NCBI GenBank assembly: GCA_009760855.2
Contig: WPIO01000120.1
Location: forward strand, 248,001-312,000
Source of the DNA: Cristatella mucedo
Lineage: Eukaryota; Bryozoa; Phylactolaemata; Cristatellidae
Reading direction: 5' to 3'
DNA: 64,000 nucleotides
Shown: positions 1-14,487 of the stretch, piece after piece
Layout of the letters: each line of letters starts with the position of its first letter
How positions within the stretch are numbered: the first letter of the stretch is position 1
The notes under the pieces: model-generated
The model's input: the letters and a program-made list of their open reading frames with translations, nothing else
What the model was told of the DNA's origin: nothing
The model's database searches: none
Position numbers and translations under genes: made by a program

Positions 1-430
1 CATCACCTGGCTAAGCATCGGGCTACCAGCTTTTCAGAATCTAATTGCTTACCAATACCTCGTATAGACCTCTAATTCTTTGTAAACCGTGAATTGAGTT
101 CGTTTGCCCAGACTTACTTATGACTTGCATCACGACTGTTCCCAGACGTTACCACATTAAAAAAAACCTGAAAACAAATCTATTTATGCTAGCATTTAGT
201 TAATCCGTTAGCGTCATCCTTAATTTACTTATGAGTGCCAACACCATGCATGCTGCCACTAACCATTCTTGAATGCTGATCCTGTGCATGTCACCCATAA
301 CCACGTTGTTTTTGAGCATGCTACCACTTACCATTCAATCGTTTCATATCGCAGCAAATGTAAAGTACCTAGACAAATATTGATTTCTCTGAGAGGGATT
401 CATCAAATTTAATATTATTTAGGGACTTTT
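1..430 (+). repeat. LINE family B 3-prime end
   Basis: This is the decayed tail of a CR1/L2-like element. The upstream part still resembles the reverse-transcriptase C-terminus seen at 16.4 kb (ACCTCGTATAGACC and CGTGAATTGAGTTCG align with the copy there). The core shares with other copies CATGCTGCCACTAACCATTC, then GCAGCAAATGTAAAG, and a final TCTCTGAGAGGG segment. It starts before the window. No coding capacity remains. Confidence 0.7.
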
Positions 431-3400
431 ATAACCAAGCATCTACTAGAAGAAGGTGCAGTTGCGGAAGCAGCTTGATAGTTTCTATGACTAGTGCAGG
501 AGCTGATAGAGGGCAGTGGTAGAAATCGGTTCGGGATTAGTGAAAGCCAATGTTAGATATCCACCTTCTCAGCTCTACGAAACATATATAAATTTACTGA
601 CGATGTAGAGCAATATATTGAGAATTCATTGAAAGCGTTTGATTTCTTAGATACTCATAAAACTGCCATTCTGATAAAGCATTATTTTTATAAAAGGCAT
701 TTATACTCACAGCCGTTAGCTTGGTGGTCGCGTGTATTGTCTCCGCTTTTTCATCCTAAAGAGTAAACCCGCATTGGTTATAAAAATCGTCAAGGTGAGC
801 CATTCTAGTGGCGTGCACGTGCCGCCGAGGCTAATAGCGATGTTCCCTTACTATTTCGTCGAGGCTGGCGACCAGAAAGTCAAGTGTTACATTAACGACT
901 CCTGACATAGGTCTTGCATACTGGTTGTATGCAGACAGAAGGGAAGCTATAAGCTGGTCTTCAGTAACTGCAAATAGTTAAAAGAACGTACTTGTGTCAG
1001 CGGAAATAATTTACTTGTAAGCTTCATCCGTCAACATAAAAAACAGCAGCTTATAATGACATATCATTGTATGAATACATTTGAACTTGTCATGGCAATC
1101 TCAGCTTGATACCAAGTTATCCATAAAGGATTACTTAAAAAATGCAGATTCGTTATTGTTTTCGGAAATCGAATTGATTACAAGGAGAGATCTAGCAAAG
1201 ATAAGAATATGTTACAATTTTACTAAGAATGCTTAATCAGATAACGCCGGGTAAGAAATTAAGACACGTTTATCAGTACAGTCACGACTGAAATGGTTCA
1301 ATTCTGTGGCTGAGCCTGTGGGTGATACATTCACAAAATATTATTTTAGAGAATAAGGAAATATGCGCGGGCACTAATAAGAGAAACTTAAATAGCATGT
1401 ACTAACTGCAGTTATATTTATGTTAGGCGGAATATCTCTCGGTGGTGTGTTCGTTTAGGTCCCTATAGTGGTCTATGCAACAGTAAAGTCTGGCTGATGT
1501 CATTAAAGCGCCTTATGATAACTTCAGTGTCTATCGAAGCTTTAGTGTATGATGCACTGCGAACAGTGATGTTCTCATTACTGGTAAAGATTCAAGTACA
1601 TTCCCGCATTATTGAAAACCTCGTTGAATGAAGAATTTATTTGGAATCGTCTCTCTTTCTGCTAATGAGGTGCGTTAAACTGTTGAGGCCCATTCAAAAA
1701 CGATACCTTAACGCATATTCTCTTTAACCGGCGATCTTACTGTCCATCTAAGAAATGCTGTCGCCAGGACATTCATTACGAGGCCGACCCTAGATCACGA
1801 GAACATAAATAACCTTTATCAGTCATTTTCTTCTATTTTTATTGAAGACGCTTACATAAGCAGTGCCGCGGGGGCTAAACTATTTGATCAGATTTTAAAT
1901 TTTTCTTTCAACTCCAATAGAGATTCAAAACAAGTCAATCCAAAAAGAGTGATGAGATTATGGTTTTGAAACAATCCCCCAAACTTTTAATAATTTAGGG
2001 AGTTTTTGTCTATTTGGTGGAGATCAATCAAAAGCATCTCGTTTAAATATAGCACCGTTTTCTCTCGATGCATTCACGAGGCATATCAACATTTTGTTAG
2101 ACTCTATTGCGACGAGAATGTCAGTGCACTTTAAAATGACCAACAGTCATAGGTCGACCTCTGAACTTGCAAGATAAGACAGTGTTTCATCCTTGACCAA
2201 CTTATTTTCCCTCTTGTCATTCCTCCTTGATCTGATTTCATTCTCAAATAGGATAAGAATAGAAATTATTCAAAAATTGATGGCTTTCAGCTGCACACAT
2301 CCTAAATCATGTTTAGCCTGTTTGAAAAATCATAGTAACACGCATCTCTTAAAGCCAGCAGTGACCGAAATTCGTCTGGTTTCCGCGACTACGTTCCCGA
2401 ATCTTGCTAATTGCAAAACACATATATTTATGATGGGAAGCCTACGGATACTTTAAGGTTTTAGGACGTTACCATAAGTTTAGTTCGACTAGCACCATTC
2501 TCGCCATGTATATCAGTAGTCTTGAAGTGTTTTCATGCCACTACACTTCACAGGATAAGCTCACTGCTCTGACCGTGGAATCGGCCGATTTTTGCTGAAG
2601 CCAACAGCTGAAAATAGAGCATGCTTAAGCTAGACTAACACAGTCAAATTTATTCACAGGTTGGGGCATTGAATTAAGCTAGACTGTCCATAACTATCAC
2701 ACTGGGTATGCCCTGGGAGTCTGCAACAAATCTAAAACTTAGCAGCTCGTCTGATATATCATCAGCAACATTGTAAATTAAAAAAATGCAAAGCCAAAAC
2801 ATATGCCAAACATTACCATTGTAGAGCTACATAGAGCATTTTGCAATAGTCTAGTTTGATCATATTGAATTATGTTATTTTGAGGTCATGAAGAACAAGC
2901 TATTTAAACACCGTACTCTATGTATTACATGACTGCTTCACTCACCTATCTCAAACTGGTTCAATAACTTATAATCTTGGCTTTCAAAGCTTAAATATAT
3001 ACAATTTGGTTTGCAAGGTATTATTTGCGTCTGTTTTAATCTCATTTTCAAATTTCGATTTAGCATTCTTTATTGAAATCAAATATTTGCAATACTGAAA
3101 GCTGTACGGCCTGCTCATTTCACTAATTCAACTTTGGCAGATAATGCATACCACATTTTAGACAAAGTAAGGATGTAACCGTAATTAAAGTTGCCTGAGA
3201 TTTTGCATAGTCTTGTCAGATTAATGTCAAACGTGACAATTAAGTAACATCCGCTGACCTAATAAATAATGATTTTTGCTCACATGCTTGCAGGCCAATT
3301 ATATGCTCTACTGTAAATAAAAAAGACAGGGTACATAACGGATTTCCTAGCGACCGAAAGGTAGGCAATAAATCTACAAAAGCCGCTTGTCTGGGCTATA

Positions 3401-5291
3401 CATTTTGTAAATGTAAACATGTATCTCAACAATGATAGATTTAGGCTTTACGAAAAGGGATAATTCAGTGATAGTCACAACTAGTGCACCTGAACCAAAA
3501 CAATTGTTCAGCCAAAATATGTACGGCAACATTTGAGCCTGATCTTGAAGCTTTGTTTCAAAACTACTTATCCTTTCATTACCTCATCAGCACCACAAAT
3601 GAGTCTGCATACTTTCAGCACTGGTGCTTTTGCAAGACAACGATAACGGCTAAAAAAGGTATCACTACCAAAATAATTTTCAAGATCATGCCTTGATATA
3701 TGTCAGCAAGCAGTTGCAGGCAAATGAGAATTTAGAGGACATCCTAAAAATTGCTCGATGAACCAGTTTGTGTAGTGTTTTTTTAAATAACATTACTGCA
3801 GTAGATGTCGTGACGTCAGTTGTGGTAAAATTCCAGGCTGTAAGATTGTATGAACTAAGAACTCAGCCTCCAAAATACTTCAGGCTGGTTAGATGCACGG
3901 CTATGCAACTTAATTCGGGAGATCGAGAGGCACGATGACTATCGGGTTTGGGAAGTGATTCCACTTTCAGGTTGGCTGGAGAAAGAAAAGAAAGCGCACC
4001 TGTAAATGTACCATAGTCTTACTAGGTATTTGCAGCCAAAATGCAATCTATTTAGTAAAATTGCATAGTATTGTTAATCCATCATCCAAAAAGTAGGGTA
4101 CTAGCCACTGAAATGAAGACCCAAGCTATTTCTTAAAGTTTCTGTATCGGATTTGACCCAGTTGTTAGGTTATCGTCCTTCACAACAAGACCGCCGGCTT
4201 TGTTCTGCTTTGGAAAATTAGCAGCGATTATTTTTTCGACTCTTAAGATGCAATGTCAATGCGAAGGTATAATCCGAAATACTGAAAGATATTAAATCAG
4301 GTAACATAATGTTGGTCAAAAGTCGCTTCAGTGACTCATGGACTCCGTGTAAGAGTTGTAACTTACCGTTTTGCGAAATGGTTGTCCGGACTAGCTGAAG
4401 CAGAAGTAGTTTGATGACAATCAAACAAGTGGAAGTCCACATAGTTATGCTACAGAATAAATGTATGAAACCTCAATAAAAATTTGATTTTGTAAAGTCA
4501 ATTAGAAAAACAGTACAAGTTGACTTTAGAGGGCCGTTGAATTATTGACTAAATATTATTTTTCCTGTGATAGAAATAGCTGGTAGTATTGAAGTTTTAA
4601 TAGCCATGACCTGTCATAAAAGTGCATACCAGCAGCTATAATGTTTAATTCTTTGTTTGATTGGTAACCAGAAGTACTTCCGGGAGAAATGCTTGAGTGG
4701 CGCTTGAGATAAATTTAAGTTATAATATATGCCCTCATTAAACCCGCATGGATTATAAATGTCCGAAGGACACTAATTCCAGAAAACCGATGATATGTAC
4801 CTGGTCATTTCAATAGCTTGATCACTCTTCAAACCAAATATATTATAAATCATGTTTGCTCTACTAAATGTTAAGACACGCGGGTCTCTAAGGGAAGCTC
4901 GTTGTTATGGGTGGAACTGGTGCAGCCTTGGTCAGCAACAAAAACAGATTAGCAATGTTAGCTACCATAAACGAAAGTCTGTTCGTGGCCCAAATAAGTA
5001 CAACTTGGATAAAGTCAGATTACATAAGACGAGAGAAAAAGGGAGTCAACGGTAGGTTAAGAAAGAGTACGATAAATGAAACTGGGCCGCGATTGGTGTC
5101 TTCTGTTTGAATTTTGTTATGGCCTCGCCTCTCGTGATATTTCTGACTGGACCAAATTATCGTCACTTGAAGAAGTCAAGACATGAAAAGCCATACACAG
5201 TCGCAACAGAATGAACTTGAATGACTTTTTCAGACAAGCTTGCCGATTCGCCTAGATATTAGCCTGGTTTTCACTCAGGTGCGACAAACCC

Positions 5292-5292
<1 letters not shown>
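431..5292. other. No recognisable gene
   Basis: AT-rich sequence with short, unrelated open frames only. I see no exon with paired splice sites and a familiar product, no RNA gene and no clear transposon. Confidence 0.5.

Positions 5293-5384
<92 letters not shown>
5293..5384. repeat. (TA)n microsatellite
   Basis: About 90 bases of alternating TA with rare G interruptions. The open frames through it are artefacts of the dinucleotide run. Confidence 0.97.
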
Positions 5385-5387
<3 letters not shown>

Positions 5388-6015
5388 GTTTTCCGTAATT
5401 CACTTTTAGCTAGACTATCAGAAAAACCCAATGCACATCTAAAGATAGTGATTATAATGGTAGTGAGGTTAGACAACAAGTCCAAGAGGTCAAGCCATTC
5501 AACTTTTTGTATGAAGGAGCTTCAATGGCTCCTGGCCGATCATTGGATGCAGAGCAACGTTCTTACTTTGACCCACGCGATCCGCCGAAGAGTGACTCCT
5601 TCATAGCAAGCGTAAATACTACGTCAGGTTATAGCTTTATATGAACCCTCTTGTCCTCCTTGGAAGGTAAAGCAGAGGCTCACAATTTTTAACTTGAATA
5701 TTATCGGCCGCAAAAGCTTTCGCTATGCAGGTTCAAGGCTGTGGTAGTGCCGAACAAAATTACTTATCACCAAAGTCTCCCCTGCTGCTACGTGTGGAAA
5801 GTAATTTCCATTCACAATGCACGGCAAATTCCGCACTGCTTACTTTATTGACCGAGTCTTAGCTTGGCTTCTCACTTTGCCACTCAGGTGTATTAAAGTG
5901 TCTATGCTGCGGCATGCCAACATAAATCCATGTAGGTTAAGAAAGGGTTGCAGAAGCGAAGTACGTGCCTAATATTTCTGGCATTGCTGAGCTGTCGATG
6001 GTGGCACACACACGT

Positions 6016-6156
<141 letters not shown>

Positions 6157-6234
6157 AAGAGCAAGCCAAAAAAAATTTTTTAAACGCAATGCATATTGCA
6201 TCTATGTCATGCGTGTTTTAATTTCTCATTTAAA

Positions 6235-6430
6235 TAGCTTATGCATTCTGACACTTTGCATGCTGCCACTAATCATTCTCCCATGCTGACCCAGTGCATG
6301 TTACCCATAACCATGTTTTTCTGGCAGTTTTTTGATCATGCTACAACTAACTTTTCTATCGTGCTTCTTTTGCCGCAAATGTAAAGCACATAGAAAGATA
6401 AAATGCATTAAAATTAACAATATTCAATCA
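6235..6430 (+). repeat. LINE family B 3-prime end
   Basis: It shares the family B tail: TTTGCATGCTGCCACTAATC, a GTGCATGTTACCCATAACCA block, then CCGCAAATGTAAAGCACATA. Only the noncoding tail is left. Confidence 0.7.
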
Positions 6431-9400
6431 TGTAAGTCAGGAATTTTATAAGTGTCATTTCATGAGGTTCTTCATAATTTTTGTGAATGAAAACTAGGAG
6501 CGTTTCTCATCCGAAGGATTAGCACTAGTTACAGCCAAAAATAGTTTCAGGATCTGCCTCAAGAAGACCGTATGCAAAATAAATAGTGGGCTAATTAATA
6601 AGGAGCGGTATTATCACATTGACCAAAACAGAGTGAGTCGGTATTGACGTCTACAACTTCATGGAAAGTCAGCACCGGGAAAAGATCGTTTGTATGTATT
6701 GGTAGTTTGCGACAGCACACACTCGTTTCTAAGCACTTTATTATTTATAGTGGCTATTCATCGTGATTGGCATACATTTTGTAGGAGCGTTGGCTAACGG
6801 GATTGGTTGAATCGTTGCAGCTGCCAGCATGGCCCAGCTGTGCTCAAATTCAGATTTATCTCCGGAGAAAACGCATATGACTGGCAATTCTTTTTAACTT
6901 TATTGCGTTTGATTTATTTCGACGTTCTTAGTTATTCAGGTATATGCAAAATGTCTTTGCTAACTTACGGATTTATATTTAGGCATGCACGTGCAGATGC
7001 ATAATCTTCTGTGCTCACCCGTTCACAGTTTAATAAGCATTCCATGATTGAGATCTAATGTTGACATCAGCAGGCATTAGGAATAACTCTGAGGAATTTG
7101 TCGAAATCTCTCGACATGGCTAATTAGTGTCTATACACTAGGATACCGACTATGTTGCATTCTTCATTAATTTGAGCACATGGAAAAACTAACTTAGTTA
7201 CTTCTTCCCGTGGCTAATGAAAGGGGCTTTGGGGATAAATCCACATAAGTAAATCTCGCTTAAGGGAAAGTCAGGATAACGAGGTCAGTAACGCTGACCG
7301 TGGGCTCCAAACGCTGACCCTGAGCAATCTCTAAACAAGCCATAGTTATTAGTAAACCTTACAATGACCTGAGTATATCCAACTCACGTTGCTGAGTAGT
7401 CTACAGACGCATGACTCTACTAGGAGATAGGCAATGTGGCTTTAGATATATTCAGTGAAGGCTATTCAACAGCCGCACCACTCTGAATGCTTCCCATAGT
7501 AGCGAGAATGAATTATTTCCATAGGCAAATATTTCGCAAGCTTACCTTTTTGACAGCAGTTGTTCAGTGGCACTAAGGACCTAGAGCCAAACTTTGGCAC
7601 AGCCGCACAAGGCTGGGAGGCGAATGGCTTTCACTTGAGTCCCCACCGTTCTGATCGATTGCAACCATCAGAAGTTATGCGGCATCCTAGTGACACAACC
7701 TCCCACCGCGTACCGACCCATTTGCTAACCCAGTGCTTTAGCCAGGGCAACTGCATATGCCGTTGACCATTGGCTGGTGAGGACAGTGAATTATGTACGT
7801 ATTGATTGATTGTGCTACAATATTCATTGGCTATTACTGCGAGACAATCGCTTAGTGCTCAGGAGAAATTCAACTCGCCACAATTGTGCCGACGCGGTGG
7901 AACGTCTGATGTATTGATCATCTAAAAAGTTAAAGGTGAACGCCTTTGTTTGGTGTTGACACGTGACAGCAAGTCCACTAGCATTGGAGAGCAATTCAAT
8001 GAATTTGGACTGCCTACATAAGTTTGAAGCCCGACATGCTGAAGTAAACTGTCGCTGTCGTTGAGTCATTCGTTAAGTCTAATTGAATAAGAACTCATGA
8101 TTCTCTCTCGAAGTGTCTATCTGCAGAAGTTTCGCCGTCACTAAGATCAATCGAGTTTGGCCACACCCTTACTCGCTTTTCTGATCAGTCGTATCTAATG
8201 CTGCTACTGAGCGTTTCTAATATTGCTTTGGCTGCACCACAGCTTGTCTTGAGTGGCTAATGTCAATGCTGGCCTGCTTCAAAGTCACAGCTGAAATGAG
8301 AGCCTGGTATCGCAGAAACAGCAACTCAGCATATAACCTTACACGTAATCTTTCAAGGCACCTACCGCGGGTCTAACTTTAAAACAGTTCACTATACATA
8401 CAAGGTACGTAAGCGATGCTATTTCTCGTTGATAACGGACAGATAAAAGTGGAGACAGCAAACCAGCATCAGGGCTATTGAGTCGAGTAACTCCATGCAT
8501 ATAAATTGCAATGCAAACGATTGCAAAAGACGAAATTAATCAATAAAACAGGTCTCTCAAGATTAACTCCATGCTCCTAGCAAATTGTAAAGTCTCATAG
8601 ACGCCGGTGGGCGCAAAGCCATTGACTGTGTAATACTAATATTGTAATTTTAGTATGCATAGTAGGATTTGAATCCCTCCAGAAACTCGACTGGTTTACC
8701 GAGGTTCAGTGGCCAGTGATTTAGCACTGCTAAGAAGGTTGTTAATCAGTCTCTGGAAGAACCAGGTATCGTCTTTCCCGAGGAAGTTGCATGGCTCATA
8801 ATTGCTGATATAGGCGGCTTTTTTTGACAGTCGATGAGCGATTTACGACGATGACTACCTGTACAGGCCAGCCTTAAGTTCCTGGCTTGTGAGAAGTTTA
8901 GCAGATAAGGATGGGCTCTTTTTTTGGTTGTTAAATATCGTAATACTCCTAACTGACCGGCTAGCCCTAGAAATCCTTTAACACGTGCACACATTCACCA
9001 GGCACTAGCTGCTTGTAGCTGGTTTATAATATTTTTGTAATAGGCAACATCAATGAACTTGCTGAGAATTGCCTCGTCGTAGGCACCAGGTCGCATTATT
9101 TGCAATCGGAGTACACGTAGTGGTAGCCAACGCTTCAAACAAGTCTATAACTGCAGCACCACTGAAAATATGCGCTCACCCACAGCTCGGGGATTAACAA
9201 TTGCAAGGCCTAAAGTACTAAACCAGTTCTTTATTGAAATCGTATTCACAGAAGCGTGGAAACTATCTGATCTTAGCTATCGCTGTCTGCTTGCAAGTCC
9301 ATGCAACCATGCTAAACAAGAACAGGGAGACGGTATTTCAGGGAAACGATCCTGCTTGACAAATTTTAGGAACAAGCATCTAAAGAATTTACCCTTTTTA

Positions 9401-9759
9401 CGACTCATTTTTCTATATATTTTTATATCTCAGTGCTAGGGAGACGAATAATCAAGTGTCCGCACAATCTGTGTAAAGAGGAATAGTCTTACCTAAACCG
9501 TGGAGATATTCGTCCAATGACGAACATGTAATATGTAATGTGTAAGTATTGCAATTATTTCGCGTACGCTTTCTGGATTCTCCAGTTAAAGTAGGCTGAT
9601 ACTTGCAGATGAATTAATATACTTTCATATACCTCGAAAAAATTTAAAGATAGTTGATTTCTTTTCATGTATTCAAAGTTTCAAAAATAGTGAGCCGATT
9701 AAATTATTACAAACTGCGTTAAATTATTTTGCAACGACTGAGTATCAGTATTCAGAAGT

Positions 9760-9762
<3 letters not shown>
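6431..9762. other. No recognisable gene; one SINE-like piece inside
   Basis: Only short open frames. The one recognisable item is the tRNA-promoter-like segment at 8668-8745, listed separately. The frame at 7560-7766 is comparatively GC-rich but its product is not familiar. Confidence 0.45.
8668..8745 (-). repeat. Possible tRNA-derived SINE fragment
   Basis: The minus strand carries GGAGGGATTCAAATCC, close to the RNA polymerase III B box (GGTTCGANTCC). It is preceded by a weak A-box-like region. No intact cloverleaf can be folded by eye. Confidence 0.3.

Positions 9763-9826
<64 letters not shown>
9763..9826. repeat. (AT)n microsatellite
   Basis: An uninterrupted AT dinucleotide run of 64 bases. 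Confidence 0.97.
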
Positions 9827-9828
<2 letters not shown>

Positions 9829-10465
9829 AATTTAATTAGCTACTAAGGATTTGCCGCAGTATAGGATATACTATTATTAGCTTGTAGATGAGTCATAAGT
9901 AAGCTCTCTACATTAATATAGCAATTGATAGTTTGCAAAAAATCGTGGTTTTGAGCATAACCAGTGGTGAAGTGGAAATTTATTAGGTAGATTTCGTACC
10001 CTCTCGTGTCTTGCAAGAGGTCAATCAGTATTGTCTTTTCGAGTTATAAGTGACTCATAAGGTGCTATGATAAGCGTCAATAGGTGACCCATGCTTACCG
10101 TATCATAGAGCTGATTTGAAAATTAAGTATTAAGGAGTCATTGAAACTCAATTCTTCCTGAAATGTGTAAACCTTCTAACTCTGGAAAAACTACTGGCTG
10201 TTTACATGCAGAGGTTCACTGTTTTCTAAAATTGCTCCGGCGGACGCTTATCTGTTGGCTTATTATCTGCTTACCCTGTACCTACGTAGAGTTGCAACGA
10301 GTACGCTCGATGATTTCCGATTCAAGCAGAGACATCGGTTTCCCTGGAGAAATAATCTTCAGCGCACGCTTTTACTCATTCAGGCCATCTGGATATTTCT
10401 TGAGGACTTCAGTGACAATTTAAAGAGGAGGCTTTCTAGTTTCGAGTTTCACGCCGTAGGAGAAG

Positions 10466-10522
10466 TCTTGATAGCCCAGTCAGTTAGAGCACCTCTACGT
10501 GGCATGCTATTAACTCGCAGTT
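10466..10522 (+). repeat. tRNA-like A-box segment (SINE fragment?)
   Basis: GATAGCCCAGTCAGTTAGAG followed by CACCT resembles the D-arm and A box of a tRNA (TAGCTCAGTxGGTAGAGC). The expected B box downstream is degraded, so it is not a working tRNA gene. It is more likely the head of a tRNA-derived SINE. Confidence 0.4.
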
Positions 10523-11119
10523 ATGTTGTCCTTCGCGAATAATTGAATAGCTCTAAAAATAATACAAATAAGACACGGCTTACTTATAATGCTGTAAAAT
10601 AGTTTTCATTATTATAAAAATTGAATTTTAACATTTCTTTCAGGACAATTGCTGCACAAAAACGGCTAAACAAATTAGACGGTGAAAATAATCCCTTTGA
10701 ATTTTCTTCTTGCACCATTTACCTAAGTCATGAATGCAAGTCATATTGAGGACAACCTTATCAAAATAAACGAACACATACTAGCATCGCGAGCGGTGGG
10801 TAACTATGTACACTTTTACTTGATCGCATAAATATATAAATTTATGACTGGTACTTGGTAAAATAGGTTTGTTAAGTGCGGACACTGAGTGACTCAAGTG
10901 GACTCGATGCAGCTTCAGCAGCACCGTAACCTTAGTATTGCCATATAAACTTCTCACACAATTCCAACGTACTGCTGAGAAATCACTACTTCTTATGTGC
11001 CGCCAGCGCCAGTCAGAGGCGGCGAAAGAGAACGATCTCTGAAAAAGGCAACTTTTTTTGGCGGCCGTCTGAAGCTTCTTCGGCGGAAGCGCATGATGCA
11101 GAAACATTCGCTTACGAAA

Positions 11120-11310
11120 CAAGTAGATTCCTCCTTTGGAGAAACCGTAGTGGGAACCTGTAAACGGAAGACGAGCTGCAGGTAAACGCTGTGCAACCTA
11201 TCTCCGAGCCCGGAAGTAGCTCCTTAACAGCATATTAGACACCGAGGATGAGGTTACCATGATTCGGATATGGGGAGATGCAATATAATGGTAGTAGATA
11301 GAGAGCCAAA
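11120..11310 (+). repeat. Unclassified dispersed repeat, copy 1
   Basis: It matches 14488-14690 in the same order and orientation: GTAGATTCCTCCTTTGGAGA, CATATTAGACACCGAG and GATTCGGATATGGGGAGA, versus GTAGGATTCCTCGATTGGAG, CATATTAGCCACTGAG and GATTCGGATAGGGAGGAA. It has no coding frame and I do not recognise the family. Confidence 0.55.
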
Positions 11311-13186
11311 TGACGGATAAGCATATAAACAAGGTTGTTTCAGGTAAAATAATATTGAGTTTATAAATTGAGAAATGTAGATGAGTACACCTACAGTAGT
11401 TAGGAGTAGCAGAATCAAATTATTTAGGGAATATTGAAAGGCAGGCATTAACACTTGTTACAAATTCCGCAGCCTTATTGATATAGCGGTGGAAATTCCG
11501 ACGTCTCAATTTATACTGATTGCAGTTTTCAAAGGCGATTTCTCAGTGGCATGACTCAAACTAAAAACCAAAATAATGAAAGGCAAGCCGATCCAACATC
11601 TGCTAAGATCTCAGGCTGTACATCAACCAAATGCAAGAAGGATAATCGTTCGGCTTGGTGCGATTCATTCAACGGAGACCAAAGCCTAGTGCTTCATTTA
11701 AGTACTCAGTACGGTAGCTTGGTGCGATGTTAAATATGTGTTGCGCCGCTTACTCGTCTGGTCAGAAATAGACCGAAACACAGCGTTCCTAACGGTGCTA
11801 GTCTCGCTCGGCTCGCTGTGAATAATGGTGACGCCTGTACCTTGGATGGGGCGAGCTACCTGCAGTTAATGCAATAATGCACGTAGGAATGCCAACAGTA
11901 TCGGACAACGGCAGGCACGACGAGCGCTTATACCTTAGCATACCAAGTCGGTTTTCATAATGCAGAAAAAATCTATTACACACCAGGCCACGGTCACGGG
12001 CTTTCAAAAGAGGCCACGGCGTACACCAACCACCGTGCATCCTAGAGCTCACATCAGCTGCAATGCCTATGCCCAGGGTCTTGGCTTCCGATACGGTAAA
12101 ACACCCCACTTTTAAAAGGTCTCTGCAATAAATTATCTTGTAATCGCATAATAGCGAACGATAACTAACAGATATAATTCGGCTGCTCCAGCCTTTGCCG
12201 CCGTTGCAGTGCCTCCTACATTATTAATGAACTCCATTATACGCCGTGCATAAATAAAAATAAACCTAACTACCAGTTGTGGTATTGTCACCGTTCGGCT
12301 GTGCCACCTCGTCATGCTGCAAAGCTAATGGCTGCAAAAAATTGGTCGGGTCGTCTTTTTAGTGATCGATTTTGCTGCACTGACTTGAAATTTCTCACTA
12401 ACAGCAGTTACATCCTACCAACGATTTATACTTTAAAGGGTGTCCCAAAAAATTTGCTATTATTATGTTCCGGTCATTAGCACTTCCCAAGGCTGGAGAG
12501 AGGTAAGCACCGTCAGGCGTAGGCTGTCATGATATATACGTGAAACGATCTCATCCTAGCGTGAGATTGGTGAGCACAAGTCGCAGGGAGAAGACCTAAA
12601 TTCATCAAACAGCGAGCAATTGCCATTTTGACTTATCGTGCTCATTACCGTCGTCACGTCTGCAATTCAGTCTTTTCTGTCTTCAATTCGCTTTACGAAA
12701 CGCAGTGGAAGGTAAATAACTGAGAATCACACCAAAAAGGCAAATGCATTCGCTTTTACTGCTCACCGATTCAGCAGCTATTGCACAGTCTTAACGGGTC
12801 GACGCCGATCGACATTTACGTATTCAAAAATAACGAAATAACTTTCAACCTGACACAAAGTCAATGGAATTATCACAGACGAAGTCACGTGGATATAAAA
12901 CAAGGGGAGAGGAGAAGTTTCCTCAAGTACAAAACCATGTGAAAATACATAAGAAACTTGGACATTAGGGCAGCGACATTTACTCCTCTCCAACATCCTG
13001 TAGCAACGGCATGCGACTAAATGCAATGTTACTGTGCTGAGCATTGGCCAAAAACAAAGCTCATCGTCTGGTATGTAACAAGGCTTGGATACAATCACGT
13101 TACTTGTAGTCCTGAGATTAAAATAATGATTATAGATAGATTATAGCATCATTAGAAAACTCAATCCCTATCTATGCACTTTAAAT
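11311..13186. other. No recognisable gene
   Basis: Short frames on both strands, none with a known product or convincing splice signals. Confidence 0.45.
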
Positions 13187-13550
13187 TTGCTACAAAAGAA
13201 ACACGATCCCACGGTTAGTGGTAGAATGCTCAATGACGAAAAGTGGAAAATAGATCACATGCAATGGATCGCCATGCAACTATGGTTAGTGGCGATAAGC
13301 ACAGTGTCTGTGAATAAGCACATTAGGGACGAAGCACAAGGACTTACTAAATGCTCCAAAACATTGTTTTGTCTTCAGTTTCTGCTCAAATGTCGTTAAG
13401 TCGGCGAGATATTGTGACACAAGTCGGGAGTAAGTTCCAGGCTTTGGAATACGAACTAAAAACGCGGTCTGGAAAATATTTGGGGTTAGTGCAAGGTTTC
13501 GGAATACAATTAAGTTCCGAAAAGCTAGTTGCACACGAATTTTAGCCTGG
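13187..13550 (-). repeat. LINE family B reverse-transcriptase C-terminus and tail
   Basis: On the minus strand the product contains IPKPGTYSRLVSQYLADLTT followed by FEQKLKTKQCF. This is a decayed form of the element's C-terminal block (PPDLRQxxxDLTTFKRKLKTHLF, seen at 16.4 kb). The noncoding tail with the GTTAGTGGC motif follows. It may be the 3-prime end of the reverse-transcriptase relic at 14.9-15.9 kb on the same strand. Confidence 0.65.
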
Positions 13551-14487
13551 TGAGAGAATATTGTTATAGGTAAAGTGGAGCCAAATAACGAACGCGTGTG
13601 AAAGTGGGTGACCGAGCCTTGACGTCAAATGCGTCGCTTGACTGAGAGCTGGTGCAGGTTGGTGACAAGTGGTTGGATGCGGCAACTATAACCCTTACGG
13701 AAGACAAGCCTAGCGGCAGAGGTTAGCACCTGCTGAAAGCACCTAATTGCATAGGCCGCTAGGTCAGCAAGCATTGAGTTAAAGAAGGTGAGACCAGATG
13801 CTTCAAATGCTCAGACTAATGATGCGTAGTTGAAAGTAGGCAGAATTGACAGTGGAGTTGAAGGGGTACTCTCATGAAAGGTCACTTGAGAACAGTACAC
13901 CTAAAATTTGAGCTGATTCAAAAATAAGTATGTTAAGAGAGTCGATTGCAATCAGCGAAAAAAACTTACACAGTTAATGCTCGTGAGTAGCAGAAAAATC
14001 TATGCAGCTCATGAGCGTTTTAAATGGTAAACAGTGTGAATGCACGTTTTCCCGTCCAGTATGTACCGCATGTTTAACGGAAAAGACGTTTGCATGAAAC
14101 CAGGCTCTACGGTGGGTACTTTTGCCAATAGACGGGTTCGACGGGATACGCCGCACAAGCCCACATTCGATAAGCAAACCAATATGCGTTTCCGTGCTCA
14201 ATTTAGTATTTTTACTTTATCCCGTAAATATGTCAGTAGATGCTTTGTACTTAGTGTGATAGGTTTGCTAAACGTGCGGTATTACCCTGACCTTAGTGCC
14301 ACCTATATGTAAGAAATTCATCGAATAACTTCAACCGTATAGCTAAAACGTGTTGGTATGCTTCTGCCTACAACAAGTGCAAGCCAGAAATGGAGAGAGA
14401 ATTTTCCGGAAATAATGGGATTATTCCTGGTGCCCGTCTGAAACACCCTTAACAGCACGGCCTACGGTCGAAGCGTCCACCTATATG

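Noticed and set aside
10466-10522. A functional tRNA gene
   Set aside because: The A box is present but the B box, anticodon stem and acceptor pairing are not.
10997-11196. Overlapping frames on both strands as small genes
   Set aside because: Neither product is recognisable, and the 3-prime part belongs to a noncoding dispersed repeat.
12433-12460. GGGTGTCCCAAAA as a transposon terminal repeat
   Set aside because: No inverted partner or transposase-like sequence was found nearby.
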